DNA of 64,000 nt, taken from assembly GCA_963734015.1 (NCBI GenBank), contig CAVTFG010000016.1:124001-188000 (forward strand). Reading direction: 5' to 3'. Positions 44,350-54,019 of the stretch are shown here, piece after piece. The number at the start of each line of letters is the position of its first letter. Position 1 is the stretch's first letter. Below the pieces are notes generated by a model. It was not told where the DNA came from, did no database searches, and was given only the letters and a program-made list of their open reading frames with translations. The translations under genes and the position numbers were made by a program. This DNA is from JALZKA01 sp963734015 (GTDB lineage Bacteria > Actinomycetota > Thermoleophilia > Solirubrobacterales > 70-9).

Positions 44350-46929
44350 TTGCTCGGCCTCGCCGTCCGCAACTTCTCGGCCCGCAAGTTCCGGGCGCTC
44401 TCCACCGCGCTGGCCGTGTTCTTCGGCGTGGCGATGGTCGCCGGGACGTTGCTGTTGACGGAGTCCGTCAACCGTTCCTTCGACGAGCTGTTCACCGAGG
44501 TCAACGAGGGGATCGACGTCACCGTCCGCTCGCGGGTTGCCGTCGAAGGCGAGTTCGGCGAAGCCCCGGTGCCGGCATTCGATGCGTCCGTGCTGCGAAA
44601 AGTCCGGGCCACGGAGGGCGTGGACGCGGCGGAGGGAGTCATCGCCGATTCGACGATCACGATCCTGGGCGAGGACGGCGAGCGGATCGGGCCTCCGCAG
44701 GGCGGCCCGCCGCACATCGCCCTCTCGCAGGTGGAGGAGGACCGATTCGACCCGTTGACCGTGGTCGAGGGCGAGCGTCCCACCGAGCCGCAGGAGGTCG
44801 CGATCGACAGCGCGGCAGCCGAGGACGAGGGACTCGGGATCGGAGACCAGGTGCGCATCACCGGCGCCGCCGGCGCGCGCGACTACACCATCTCCGGGAT
44901 CATCGAGTTCGGCTCCGGCGGCTCGCAGCTCGGGGCCAACTTCGCGCAATTCACGCTGCCGGAGGCCCGGCGGCTGACGAACAAGCCCGGCCGGTTCGAC
45001 GAGATCGACGTCGCCGCGAGCGAGGGCACGTCGCCGGAGCAGCTTGCGCTCGCGGTCAAGCAGGCGGTGGGTCCGAAATTGGACGTCCGGACGGGCGCCG
45101 AGACGGCCGAGGAGGACGCCGGCGACATCCAGGAGGGGTTCGGCTTCCTCTCCACCGCCCTGCTCGTATTCGCCGGCATCGCCGTGTTCGTCGGCGGCTT
45201 CCTCATCTTCAACACGTTCTCGATCACCGTCGCCCAGCGGGTGCGCGAGTTCGCGATGCTGCGCACGCTGGGCGCGTCGGCGCGGCAGGTGCTGACCGCC
45301 GTCCTCCTCGAGGCCGCGCTGATCGGGCTCCTGGCCTCCGCGCTGGGGATCGCCGGCGGCTTCGGGTTCGTCGAGCTGATCAAGGGGCTCTTCGAGTCCT
45401 TCGGCTTCACCCTCCCCGTCACCAGCCTGCGACTGACACCGCAGGCAGTCGCCATCCCGGCAGCGGTGGGGGTCGGCGCGACGCTGGTCTCGGCACTGGT
45501 GCCGGCGCTGCGAGCGACGCGGGTCGCCCCGCTCGAGGCTCTGCGCGAGAGCGGCGGCTCCCTGGAGGCGGAGGAGCATCGCAGCAGGAGGCGGGCGATC
45601 ATCGCCGCCGTCCTGGTCGCGCTGGGCGTGGCCCTGATCGCGCTGGGGCTGTTCGCAACCAGCGAGATCGGCCCCGCCCTCGCCCAGCTGGGCGGCGGCC
45701 TCGTGCTGATGTTCATCGGCGTGGCGATGCTGGGCGGCCGGTTCATCCCGCCCCTCGCGAGCGGTCTCGGCTGGCCGATCGAGAGGCTGCGTGGAGTCAC
45801 CGGGCGGCTCGCCCGCGAGAACTCGCAGCGCCAACCGGGGCGGACGGCGACGACGGCCGCGGCGTTGATGATCGGCGTTGCCCTGGTGGTCTTCGTCGGG
45901 GTGTTCTCGTCGTCGCTGAAGGCCTCGGTCAACGAGACGCTGGACGAGCAGTTCGCGGGCGACCTCTCGATCCTCAACAAGGACGGCTTCTCGCCGATCC
46001 CGTCCGGCATCGCGGACGAGGTCGCGGACGTCGAGGGCGTGGAGGTCGTCGCCCCGATCGCCTCGGTGCCGGCGGAGATCGTGGGCATGGACGACGACCT
46101 GCTCCTCGCCGGGCTCGACGACTCCCTCCCCGGCGTCGCGAACCTCGATTGGGCCGACGGCTCCGACGAAACGCTGGCGGGGCTGGGCGATGACGGAGCG
46201 CTGGTGGAGGCCGGTTGGGGCGAGGACAACGGCGTCGAGGTCGGCGACGAGCTCACCGTGACCGGCCCGAGCGGCGACCAGCTCGAGGTGACGGTCGAGG
46301 GCAGCCTCCGGGACTCGGCCGGCCTGTTCGTGCAGACGATCGCGGTGTCGCGGGACGCGGTCAGGTCGCAGTTCGGCGTGAGCGACGACTTCATGGTGTT
46401 CGTCGGCTTCGCCCCCGGAGCCGACGCGGACGCGACGCGCGAGGGGGTCGACGCCTTCCTGGAAGAGCGGTTCCCCAACGCCGAAGCGCGCGACCAGGAG
46501 GAGCTGAAGGCGGACCAGTCCCAGCAGATCGACCAGCTCGTGACCCTGATCTACGTGCTCCTCGGCCTGGCCGTGATCGTCTCCGTGTTCGGGGTCGTCA
46601 ATACGCTGGCGCTGACGATCCTGGAGCGCACGCGCGAGCTCGGGATGCTGCGCGCGATCGGCACCTCGCGCAGCCAGGTGCGGCGCATGGTCCGGTACGA
46701 GTCGGTGATCAACGCGCTGCTCGGGACGGTCGTCGGCGCCGTGATCGGCGTCCTCCTGGCTTCCGCGGCGGTCGAGGCCTTGAAGGACGAGGGACTGATC
46801 CTCTCGATCCCGCTGGCGCTCCCGATCGTCGTCCTCGTCGCTGCGATCGTGCTCGGGGTGCTCGCCGCAATCGGGCCGGCGCGTCGCGCGTCGCGCCTCG
46901 ACGTGATCGAGTCGCTTCAGTACGAGTAG
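44350..46929 (+). CDS. ABC transporter permease with two FtsX domains
   Basis: 859 residues: an N-terminal helix (RALSTALAVFFGVAMVAGTLL), a large outer MacB-like periplasmic-type domain, an FtsX core of three helices ending ATRVAPLEALRESGG, then a second helix, outer domain and FtsX core ending PARRASRLDVIESLQYE. This fused arrangement is common in actinobacteria. Such systems move lipids, lipoproteins or drugs by a mechanical cycle. The start is TTG 44350, shortly after the leader element. The ATPase lies upstream. Confidence 0.88.
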   Translation: MLGLAVRNFSARKFRALSTALAVFFGVAMVAGTLLLTESVNRSFDELFTEVNEGIDVTVRSRVAVEGEFGEAPVPAFDASVLRKVRATEGVDAAEGVIADSTITILGEDGERIGPPQGGPPHIALSQVEEDRFDPLTVVEGERPTEPQEVAIDSAAAEDEGLGIGDQVRITGAAGARDYTISGIIEFGSGGSQLGANFAQFTLPEARRLTNKPGRFDEIDVAASEGTSPEQLALAVKQAVGPKLDVRTGAETAEEDAGDIQEGFGFLSTALLVFAGIAVFVGGFLIFNTFSITVAQRVREFAMLRTLGASARQVLTAVLLEAALIGLLASALGIAGGFGFVELIKGLFESFGFTLPVTSLRLTPQAVAIPAAVGVGATLVSALVPALRATRVAPLEALRESGGSLEAEEHRSRRRAIIAAVLVALGVALIALGLFATSEIGPALAQLGGGLVLMFIGVAMLGGRFIPPLASGLGWPIERLRGVTGRLARENSQRQPGRTATTAAALMIGVALVVFVGVFSSSLKASVNETLDEQFAGDLSILNKDGFSPIPSGIADEVADVEGVEVVAPIASVPAEIVGMDDDLLLAGLDDSLPGVANLDWADGSDETLAGLGDDGALVEAGWGEDNGVEVGDELTVTGPSGDQLEVTVEGSLRDSAGLFVQTIAVSRDAVRSQFGVSDDFMVFVGFAPGADADATREGVDAFLEERFPNAEARDQEELKADQSQQIDQLVTLIYVLLGLAVIVSVFGVVNTLALTILERTRELGMLRAIGTSRSQVRRMVRYESVINALLGTVVGAVIGVLLASAAVEALKDEGLILSIPLALPIVVLVAAIVLGVLAAIGPARRASRLDVIESLQYE

Positions 46930-47240
46930 CGACCGCCGGCCTTCGCCCAGGCGGTCAGGTGGTCGACATCGCAGAAGTGGTCGGCGATCCTGTGCTCGCC
47001 GCGATGACGGACCAGGTCGACCCGGACGTCGCCGAGCTCGGCGTCGCAATGGGAGCAACGGAAGTTCCCGGCGAGTTGGGGCGGCTCCGCCCCCGCGCCC
47101 CAGTGCGCGCCCTGGATCGACCACGGAATGACGTGCTCGAGACGACAGAACACCGCGCTGCGCTCTCCGGCCGGCTCGTAGGCGCGAAAGCCGTCCCCCG
47201 CCTCGACGGCAGCCCCGCACCAGTCGCATCTCTCGGACAT
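46917..47240 (-). CDS. Small zinc-binding protein, uncharacterised
   Basis: 107 residues with two zinc-binding clusters. The first is RCDWCGAAVEAGDGF; the second FRCSHCDAELGDVRVDLV. A His/Cys segment lies between (FCRLEHVIPWSIQGAHWG), and ADHFCDVDHLTAWAKAGG comes after. The Cys/His arrangement suggests two small treble-clef or ribbon units; the LEHVIPW segment is vaguely HNH-like, but the catalytic pattern is incomplete. Overlaps the permease end by 13 bases on the opposite strand. Function unknown. Confidence 0.6.
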   Translation of the reverse strand: MSERCDWCGAAVEAGDGFRAYEPAGERSAVFCRLEHVIPWSIQGAHWGAGAEPPQLAGNFRCSHCDAELGDVRVDLVRHRGEHRIADHFCDVDHLTAWAKAGGRYSY

Positions 47241-47261
47241 CAGCGGGGATAGATTGCGGCC

Positions 47262-48391
47262 ATGGCAACGATAAGGGTAGTCGCGCTCGACGGTGACGAG
47301 ACCGGGCAGGAGCTGCTCGAGCAGTCGCTGCGCGTGCTCGATCCGGACCTCCTCGGGATCGAGGTCGAGGTCGAGCGCTTCGACCTGTCGCTGGAGAGCC
47401 GGCGCGAGACGAAGAACCAGGTCTGCGCCGAGGCGGCCGAGCGGATACGGGAGACCGGACTGGGCCTGAAGGCGGCCACGATCACGCCCGAGGGGGCCGA
47501 CGACGTCGGCAGCCCGAACCGGATCCTCCGCGAGGCCATCGACGGCACGGTGATCGTCCGCACCGGGCGCCGGATCCCCGGCGTGACGCCGGTGGCGGGC
47601 ATCCACCACCCCATCTCGGTCTGCCGGATGGCGGTCGGGGACGCCTACGGAGCCGAGCAGTGGCGCGAGGCGGACGGCGACGACGAGCTGGCCAAGCGCA
47701 CCGAGGTGATCCGGCGCTCCAACTGCAGGGCGGTCGCCGAGTTCGCGTTCCGCGAGGCGCAGCGCCTCGACGGGCGGGTCTACGGCGGGCCCAAGTGGAC
47801 GGTGAGCCCGGTGTACGAGGGAATGCTGAAGGAGGAGATGGACGCGGCGGCGGAGCGGCACCCGGGCTGTCCGTATCAGCCGGTGCTGATCGACGCGACG
47901 CTCGCCGGCCTGGTGTCAGGCGCCGCGACCGAGCCGCTCGTGATCCCGTGCCTGAACCGCGACGGCGACCTGCTCTCCGACCTCGTGCTCCCCCTCTTCG
48001 GCTCGATCGCCGGCGCCGAATCGGTCCTGCTCGGCCTCGACCGCGAGCTGCGCACGACGGCCGCCATGGCCGAGGCGCCGCACGGGACGGCGCCGGCGCT
48101 TCTTCGGCAAGGACATCGCGAACCCGATGGCGATGATCCTGGCCGTCGCGGCGCTGCTCCACTACGCCGGCGACACGACGGCGCGGGGCGACGATGCCTC
48201 GGACGCCGCCGACAAGGGCGCCGAGACGGCGTCCCGCGCCGTGTACGAGTCGGTCCTCGAGACCGTGGCCGCCGGGACCCGGACTCCGGACCTGGGCGGG
48301 CATGCCGGGAACGACCGAATTCACCGATGCCGTGATCGAGGCGATTCGGCGGAAGCTGGAGGGCTGGGCGAGCCTGGGCGCCGGAGGGTAG
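47262..48391 (+). CDS. Isocitrate/isopropylmalate-family dehydrogenase (two frameshifts)
   Basis: Beta-decarboxylating dehydrogenase of about 376 residues. DGDETGQE near the start, RTGRRIPGVTPV, and GGPKWTVSPVYEGMLKEEM define the family; the NAD(P) segment GKDIANPMAMILAVAALLHYAG and the end TEFTDAVIEAIRRKLEG lie in two other frames. Indels near 48098 and 48310 connect them. Context does not show leucine or lysine genes, and the substrate loop is closer to isocitrate dehydrogenase types, so that is the preferred but unproven call. Confidence 0.8.
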
Positions 48392-48436
48392 AAATTCCCC
48401 ACACGTCCGAGCGAGCCGCATAGGATCCGGATCGGT

Positions 48437-49447
48437 ATGGAGGCTGCGGAGATCACCGGCGCGCCTCGCACGGGACTGGCGTCGGTGCGAGAGTGGATGA
48501 GCGAGAACCCGGCCTGGGTCGCCCTTATCGTCCTCGCGTTGATCGCTCTGGCCCTGATCATCGGCGAGGGCCTGCAGGAATTCGCGCAGCGGTCGGTCAA
48601 CGGGATCGTCTCCGGCTCCTACTTCGCGCTGGGCGCGATCGGCCTGACGCTGGTCTACGGGATCCTCAAGCTCGTCAACTTCGCCCAGGGCGACATGCTG
48701 ACCTTCGGCGCGTACATCGCCTTCGTGTTCGACGCTACGCTCGACACGCCCCTCGCGGTCGCGCTGGTCGCGGGAGTGCTGGCGACGGCAGCGCTCGGCG
48801 TTGCCCAGGAGCTGGCGATGTGGCGGCCGATGCGGGCGAAGAAGGCCGGGATGCTCCAGCTCCTCCTCATGTCGCTCGGCCTGGCGTTCGTGCTGCGCTA
48901 CGTGATCCAGTTCATCTGGGGCACTGAGCCACGCTCGCTCGACGCCGACGTGACGTCGTCGATCTCGTTCCTCGGCCTGAGCATCGGCGAGACCGAGCTG
49001 ATCGTTGTGATCATCTCGTTCGTCGTCCTCGCTGCGGTCGCGACGATGCTGCGGGTCACCTCGCTCGGCCGCCAGATGCGGGCGCTCGCCGACAACTTCG
49101 ACCTGGCGGAGACCACCGGGATCGACACCGGGCAGGTGGTCCTCAAGACGTGGCTCTTGGCCGGTGGTCTCGCGGGGCTCGCCGGCGTCCTGGTCGTCGC
49201 ATCGACGGGCAGCCTTACGCCCAACACCGGGTTCTACCTGCTCCTGCCGTTGTTCGCGGCGGTGGTCCTCGGCGGTATCGGCAACGCCTACGGTGCGCTT
49301 GCGGGCGGCCTGGTTATCGGCCTCACCCAGGAGTGGTCGACGCTGGTCGTCGAGTCGCAGTGGAAGGTGGCGGTCAGCTTCCTCGTCTTGATCATCGTCC
49401 TCATCGTGCGCCCGCAGGGCATCTTTGGACGGGAGCGCACGCTGTGA
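48437..49447 (+). CDS. livH: Branched-chain amino-acid ABC permease LivH
   Basis: 336 residues, eight or more membrane helices with the family pattern NGIVSGSYFALGAIGLTLVYGILKLVNFAQGD and the EAA-like loop ATTGID... near the middle. One half of the membrane channel for leucine, isoleucine, valine or related solutes. Begins a five-gene transport locus; the end overlaps livM by 4 bases. Confidence 0.9.
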   Translation: MEAAEITGAPRTGLASVREWMSENPAWVALIVLALIALALIIGEGLQEFAQRSVNGIVSGSYFALGAIGLTLVYGILKLVNFAQGDMLTFGAYIAFVFDATLDTPLAVALVAGVLATAALGVAQELAMWRPMRAKKAGMLQLLLMSLGLAFVLRYVIQFIWGTEPRSLDADVTSSISFLGLSIGETELIVVIISFVVLAAVATMLRVTSLGRQMRALADNFDLAETTGIDTGQVVLKTWLLAGGLAGLAGVLVVASTGSLTPNTGFYLLLPLFAAVVLGGIGNAYGALAGGLVIGLTQEWSTLVVESQWKVAVSFLVLIIVLIVRPQGIFGRERTL

Positions 49448-50445
49448 TCGAGCTCCCCGTTGCGGTCACCTTCGACTTCCTCACGGCCTGGGACTTCTGG
49501 ATTGCCGTCGGCATCCTCGCCGGAATCTACGGCATCTTCGCGCTTGGCCTTCAGCTCAACGTGGGCTACACGGGCGTCCTCAACTTCGGTCAGGCGGGCT
49601 TCATGGCGATCGGCGCCTACGCGGCGATCATCTTCGTAGTCGAGCTCGGCTGGAGCTATTGGCTCGCGCTGCCCGCCTCCGCCCTGCTCACGATCATCGT
49701 CGGCCTGCTCATCGGGCTCCCGTCGTTGCGCCTGCGAGCCGACTACTTCGCAATCGCGACGATCGCGTTCTCGGAGATCGTGCGCGACGTGGCGCAGAAT
49801 GCGCGCGACCTGACCGGGGGCAACCAGGGAACCATCAACCTCGAGCTCGAAAACGACCGATTCTTCACCGATCCGTGGTTCACGGTGTCCGACTGGATCC
49901 AGGAGAACCTGCTCGACCCGATCGGGCTCTCCGGCCAGGAGTTCGGCGACCTGCCGCTGTTCCTCGTGGTTTGGGTGACTCTCGGGCTGCTTGCCCTGGG
50001 CCTCCACTTCCTGGTCCGCTCGCCGTGGGGGCGGGTCCTGAGGGCGGTCAGGGAGGACGAGGACGCGGCGCGTGCGCTCGGCAAGAACGCGTTCTCGTAC
50101 AAGCTGCAGTCGCTGGCCGTCGCGGCGGTGCTCGGTGCGATCTCGGGGTGGTTCCTCGCCTTCAACCTCGAATCGGTCTCGCAGGTGGCGTTCGAGCCGC
50201 TCTACACCTTCCTCGGCTTCGGTGCCCTGGTCCTGGGCGGTCTCGCGAGCTTCGGCGGTGTCCTGGTCGGCTCGGTCCTGCTCTGGACCCTGCTCGAGGG
50301 GTTTCGCTTCCTCGACCTGCCGCTCGCGGCCGACAAGGTCTCCGCGCTGCGCTTCATCATCGTCGGCGTGATCCTCATCCTCCTGATGGCGTTCCGCCCA
50401 CAGGGCATTTTCGGCAAGCGGGAGGAGATGGTGCTCGGTGAATGA
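49444..50445 (+). CDS. livM: Branched-chain amino-acid ABC permease LivM
   Basis: 333 residues. LNVGYTGVLNFGQAGFMAIGAYA is the LivM hallmark, LREDEDAARALGKN-type loop (VREDEDAARALGKNAFSYK) contacts the ATPases. The start GTG 49444 overlaps livH (GTGA). Confidence 0.9.
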   Translation: MIELPVAVTFDFLTAWDFWIAVGILAGIYGIFALGLQLNVGYTGVLNFGQAGFMAIGAYAAIIFVVELGWSYWLALPASALLTIIVGLLIGLPSLRLRADYFAIATIAFSEIVRDVAQNARDLTGGNQGTINLELENDRFFTDPWFTVSDWIQENLLDPIGLSGQEFGDLPLFLVVWVTLGLLALGLHFLVRSPWGRVLRAVREDEDAARALGKNAFSYKLQSLAVAAVLGAISGWFLAFNLESVSQVAFEPLYTFLGFGALVLGGLASFGGVLVGSVLLWTLLEGFRFLDLPLAADKVSALRFIIVGVILILLMAFRPQGIFGKREEMVLGE

Positions 50446-51238
50446 CGCCGCCCCGATCTTCCGCGCGGAGCGTGTTGTCAAGCGCTTCGGCGGGATCCGT
50501 GCGGTCAACGGGGCGACGATGGATGTCCGCGAGGGCTCGATCACCGCCCTGATCGGCCCCAACGGGGCGGGCAAGACCACGTTCTTCAACGTCATCACGG
50601 GCTTCTACAAGCCGGACGGTGGCTCGGCCACGTTCGACGGGAAGCCGACCCTGGGCCACCCTCCCTACGCGATCGCACGGTTGGGGATGGTGCGTACCTT
50701 CCAGATCACCAAGGCGCTGGCTGCGATGCCGGTAATCGACAACATGATGCTCGCGGCGCCGGGCCAACCAGGCGAATCCCTGTTCGGCACGGTCTTTAGG
50801 CAGCCGGCGAACCGCAGCAGCGAGCGCGCAGTGCGAAATCAGGCGGGCGAGCTGCTCGAGATGTTCAACCTCCAGGAGCTCGCCGACAGCTACGCCGGGA
50901 CGCTTTCGGGCGGCCAGCGCAAGCTGCTGGAGCTGGCGCGGGCGCTGATGACCAAGCCGCGGTTCCTGCTGCTCGACGAACCGATGGCCGGGATCAACCC
51001 CACGCTCGGCAGGCGCCTGCTCGAGCACATGGAGCGGCTGCGGACCGAGGACGGCGTCACGTTCCTGTTCGTCGAGCACGACATGGATGTCGTCATGAAC
51101 CACTCCGACCGGGTCATCGTGATGGCCGAGGGCCGCGTGATCGCGGAGGGCGAGCCTCACGAGGTGCGGTCCAACCAGGCTGTGATCGACGCCTACCTGG
51201 GCGCCGGCGTCCCAGCCGAGGCGAATGGCGATGGCTGA
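50438..51238 (+). CDS. livG: Branched-chain amino-acid ABC ATPase LivG
   Basis: 266 residues. Walker A GPNGAGKTT, signature LSGGQRKLLELARAL, Walker B LLLDEPMAGINP; the GMVRTFQ Q-loop is typical of LivG. Overlaps livM by 8 bases. Confidence 0.93.
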   Translation: MNDAAPIFRAERVVKRFGGIRAVNGATMDVREGSITALIGPNGAGKTTFFNVITGFYKPDGGSATFDGKPTLGHPPYAIARLGMVRTFQITKALAAMPVIDNMMLAAPGQPGESLFGTVFRQPANRSSERAVRNQAGELLEMFNLQELADSYAGTLSGGQRKLLELARALMTKPRFLLLDEPMAGINPTLGRRLLEHMERLRTEDGVTFLFVEHDMDVVMNHSDRVIVMAEGRVIAEGEPHEVRSNQAVIDAYLGAGVPAEANGDG

Positions 51239-51998
51239 CCCGGTCCTGAAGGTCACCGGGCTCGTCGCCGGCTACACGCCGGAGGTCGACATCCTCAACG
51301 GGGTAGAAATCGACGTCAACCCGAACGAGATCGTGACGATCGTGGGACCGAACGGCGCAGGCAAGTCCACCCTGATGAAGTCGATCTTCGGCCTGGTGCG
51401 GCCACGGGAGGGCTCGATCAAGCTGCACGGCGGCGAGATCACCGGCGAGATGCCGCATGCGGTCACCCGCAAGGGCGTGAGCTACGTGCCGCAGCTCGAC
51501 AACGTCTTCCCCAACCTGACGGTTCAGGAGAACCTCGAGCTGGGCGCGATCGCCGGCGGCGCGGGCTCAGTTGACGAGCGCATGGAGCACATCTTCAGCC
51601 TGTTCCCGCGCCTCGAGGAACGCCGCAAGCAGGCGGCCGGGACGATGTCGGGCGGCGAGCGCCAGATGGTCGCGATGGGACGCACGCTGATGCCCGACCC
51701 CGAGATCCTGCTGCTCGACGAGCCGTCGGCCGGCCTCGCGCCTGCGTTCGTCGATGCGATCTTCGAGAAGGTGCTCGAGATCAACGCCTCCGGCGTGACG
51801 ATCCTGATGGTCGAGCAGAACGCGAGGCGGGCACTGGCGATGTCCCACCGCGGCTACGTGCTCGACCTGGGCACGAACCGTTTCACCGGACCCGGGCCGG
51901 AGCTGATTGCCGACCCCAAGGTGGCCGACTTGTACCTGGGCGGCGGCAAGGGCCGGGTCGACGCCGCGGAGTCGCCCACCTCCGGCCCCCAGGCCTGA
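51225..51998 (+). CDS. livF: Branched-chain amino-acid ABC ATPase LivF
   Basis: 257 residues, or 255 from ATG 51231. Walker A GPNGAGKST, Q-loop VPQLDNVFPNLTV, signature MSGGERQMVAMGRTL, Walker B LLLDEPSAGLAP and VEQNARRAL follow the LivF pattern. Overlaps livG by 14 bases. Confidence 0.93.
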   Translation: MAMADPVLKVTGLVAGYTPEVDILNGVEIDVNPNEIVTIVGPNGAGKSTLMKSIFGLVRPREGSIKLHGGEITGEMPHAVTRKGVSYVPQLDNVFPNLTVQENLELGAIAGGAGSVDERMEHIFSLFPRLEERRKQAAGTMSGGERQMVAMGRTLMPDPEILLLDEPSAGLAPAFVDAIFEKVLEINASGVTILMVEQNARRALAMSHRGYVLDLGTNRFTGPGPELIADPKVADLYLGGGKGRVDAAESPTSGPQA

Positions 51999-52011
51999 AA
52001 TGCGAAGGACC

Positions 52012-52030
52012 CCCGGCCTCGCTGGCCGGG
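52012..52030. terminator. Hairpin between convergent livF and livK
   Basis: CCCGGCC and GGCCGGG pair around TCGCT. It lies 14 bases after livF and 29 bases from the end of livK, so it may end transcription from both sides. No T-run follows. Confidence 0.5.
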
Positions 52031-52058
52031 AGCCCTTCAGCGTGCTTAGGAACTGCGA

Positions 52059-53372
52059 CTAGCCGCTCGACTCGGCGGACTTCTCCACCTTTCCGGTGAC
52101 CTCGAACTTGCCCTGGTCGTCGTAGGCATAGAGGTCGTAGAACCCGATCAGCGGGTCCCCGTTGTCGTCCAGGTCGAGCGGTCCGGAGACACCCTCGAAG
52201 TCGATGTCCTCGCCGGCCTGGAGGGCGGCGATCGCATCGGCCATCTCGGTGTAGTCGTACTGGTCGCCCGGTGCGCTGGCGACCGCCTGGATCTGCTCGG
52301 CCATCGCCGGCCCCTCGGTCGACCCCGCAGCCACCGCCGACAGGACGCAGAGCGACACGGCGTCGAAGTTCTGCGCGTCGAACGTGCCGCGGGCCTTCTC
52401 GCCCGGCGCCGACTTGTACAGCTTGTCGAACGCCTCGGCGGCGGGACTGACCTCCTCCGGCCCCGATGGGCGCGAACCCTTGGCGTTGGCCAGCGTGTCG
52501 GGCGGGACCGAGGTCGACCCCACTCCATCCTCGAACGCGAGGCCGTCGGCCGTCCAGAGGTTGGCCGGGTCGAAATCGCCGGTCCGCGTCAGCGCGGGAC
52601 CGACCTCGTTGTACGGCTCCTCGAAATCGATGATCACGAAGAGATCCGGGTTGTCGGCGACGATCTCGCTCGCCTCGGAGTTGTACGTGGACAGCTCCAC
52701 GTCGTAGAGGATCGGCTCACCGGTGGTGGTGCCGCCCTTGGCCTCCCAGGCCTCCGTGAACGAGTTCGCGATGCCCTCGCCGTACGCATCGTTTCGGGCC
52801 GCGACGGACACGACTGCGTCGGTTCCGCCCGACTCCTCCTCGATCGCATCGGCCAGGACCGCGCCCTGGATCGCGTCGGACGGCGCCGTCCTGAAGACGA
52901 AGCCGTTGTCGGGGAGCTCGGTGATCTCCGGGCTGGTCGAGGACGGCGAGATCAACGGGATCTCGTCACGCGCCGCGACCGAGCGCCCGACCGGGACCGT
53001 CTCGTCCGAGGCCCATGGTCCGACTAGGCAGTTCGCCCCTTCCGAGATGAGCTGCTCCGCCGCCGTTTGAGCTGTGGTGGCCTTGGTCTCCGTGTCCGCG
53101 CTCGCCAGGTCGGCCAGCGTGATGTCGGTCCCCTCGAGCGCCGCCTGCGCCTCCTGGTTCGCCAGGTCGGCGGCCTTCTCACCGGCCGGCCCGAACGGGC
53201 TCAGGGCTCCGGTCAGCGGCACCAGCGCGCCAACTTGCAGGTCGAAGCTGGCGCTGGACACGTCTTCGCCGCCACCGCCATCATCGTCATCATCATCACC
53301 GCACGCAGCAATTCCCAGCGACGCGAGCGCCGCAACCGCCAGTGCGAGCAGGACGAGCTTAAGCCTCTGCAT
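52059..53372 (-). CDS. livK: Branched-chain amino-acid-binding lipoprotein LivK
   Basis: 437 residues. A lipoprotein signal (LALAVAALASLGIAAC, lipid on the Cys) is followed by an Asp/Gly-rich linker and a periplasmic-binding-protein type I domain: VGALVPLTGALSPFG, LVGPWASDETVPVG, ISPSSTSPE and VSVAARNDAYGEG. Captures the substrate for the LivHMGF system. The start ATG 53372 has GGAGAG about seven bases upstream. Transcribed toward the transporter genes rather than with them. Confidence 0.9.
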   Translation of the reverse strand: MQRLKLVLLALAVAALASLGIAACGDDDDDDGGGGEDVSSASFDLQVGALVPLTGALSPFGPAGEKAADLANQEAQAALEGTDITLADLASADTETKATTAQTAAEQLISEGANCLVGPWASDETVPVGRSVAARDEIPLISPSSTSPEITELPDNGFVFRTAPSDAIQGAVLADAIEEESGGTDAVVSVAARNDAYGEGIANSFTEAWEAKGGTTTGEPILYDVELSTYNSEASEIVADNPDLFVIIDFEEPYNEVGPALTRTGDFDPANLWTADGLAFEDGVGSTSVPPDTLANAKGSRPSGPEEVSPAAEAFDKLYKSAPGEKARGTFDAQNFDAVSLCVLSAVAAGSTEGPAMAEQIQAVASAPGDQYDYTEMADAIAALQAGEDIDFEGVSGPLDLDDNGDPLIGFYDLYAYDDQGKFEVTGKVEKSAESSG

Positions 53373-53477
53373 ACACTCTCCTCTCTCTGAGTTCACGGGT
53401 TCGTTTCCCGTGCTTTGAATTCCTATCAGGGCCGCGCGCGCAAGGTCAATGTGCGCGCCCCTCCCTTAAAGGGAAAT

Positions 53478-53969
53478 CTATGTCACCTGACCGGATGGCT
53501 CCTCCCCGGGCAGGCCGACCCGGCGCCACTCGACGATCTTGGAGCCCTCGATCACGAACGAGGTCTGCGCCGTTTCGCCCGTGCCGTCGCCGCACCGGCC
53601 GGCTCCGGGCCGCTCGATCAGCCGGAAGGTGGCGGTGGTGAACTCCCCCTGGGACTCGGCGCCGATCAGCTCGGCGCCGCACGGCAACGAGGCGTTGAAG
53701 CGGAGGGCGTCGTTCTCATCCTCGATTTCGATGAGGATCCCGTTCTCGGCCACGCTGGGGATCGCGAAGAGCTCGGCCGCGCCCTCGACGTCGCCGCTCG
53801 CGAGCGTCTTGGCCCATTCGTCGATCACCCGGACGTCGGCGGGATCGGCGTCACCCGCGATCTCGGCGGGCGCCTCGTCCGGCTCCGCCGGCTCGTCATC
53901 CCCACCACCGCACGCCGTGAGCAACACTCCGGCCGCCAGCAGCGCAATCACCAAAGCGCGAAAAGCCAC
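53478..53969 (-). CDS. Small putative lipoprotein with NTF2-like domain
   Basis: 163 residues. Signal VIALLAAGVLLTACGGG with a lipobox Cys, an acidic linker, then a compact domain (VIDEWAKTLASGDVEGAAELF start) that resembles NTF2/SnoaL-type folds attached to lipoproteins. Start GTG 53969. It diverges from the SOS gene at 54013; the two promoters share about 40 bases. No function assigned. Confidence 0.65.
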   Translation of the reverse strand: MAFRALVIALLAAGVLLTACGGGDDEPAEPDEAPAEIAGDADPADVRVIDEWAKTLASGDVEGAAELFAIPSVAENGILIEIEDENDALRFNASLPCGAELIGAESQGEFTTATFRLIERPGAGRCGDGTGETAQTSFVIEGSKIVEWRRVGLPGEEPSGQVT

Positions 53970-54005
53970 CCTCGCAGTATCCCCGAAGTCCCCTTGACCT
54001 CTATG

Positions 54006-54019
54006 CGAACATATGTTCG
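54006..54019 (+). promoter_or_regulatory. LexA (SOS) box of the imuB operon
   Basis: CGAACATATGTTCG is a perfect palindromic LexA operator. It covers the first codons of the imuB frame (ATG 54013 lies inside it). Placement just before imuB-dnaE2 is what is expected for the damage-inducible mutasome. Confidence 0.85.

Noticed and set aside
44287..47268. 993-codon minus-strand frame opposite the ABC permease
   Set aside because: Rich in Arg, His and Gln with no domain pattern; a GC-rich shadow of the permease, whose motifs are clear on the plus strand.
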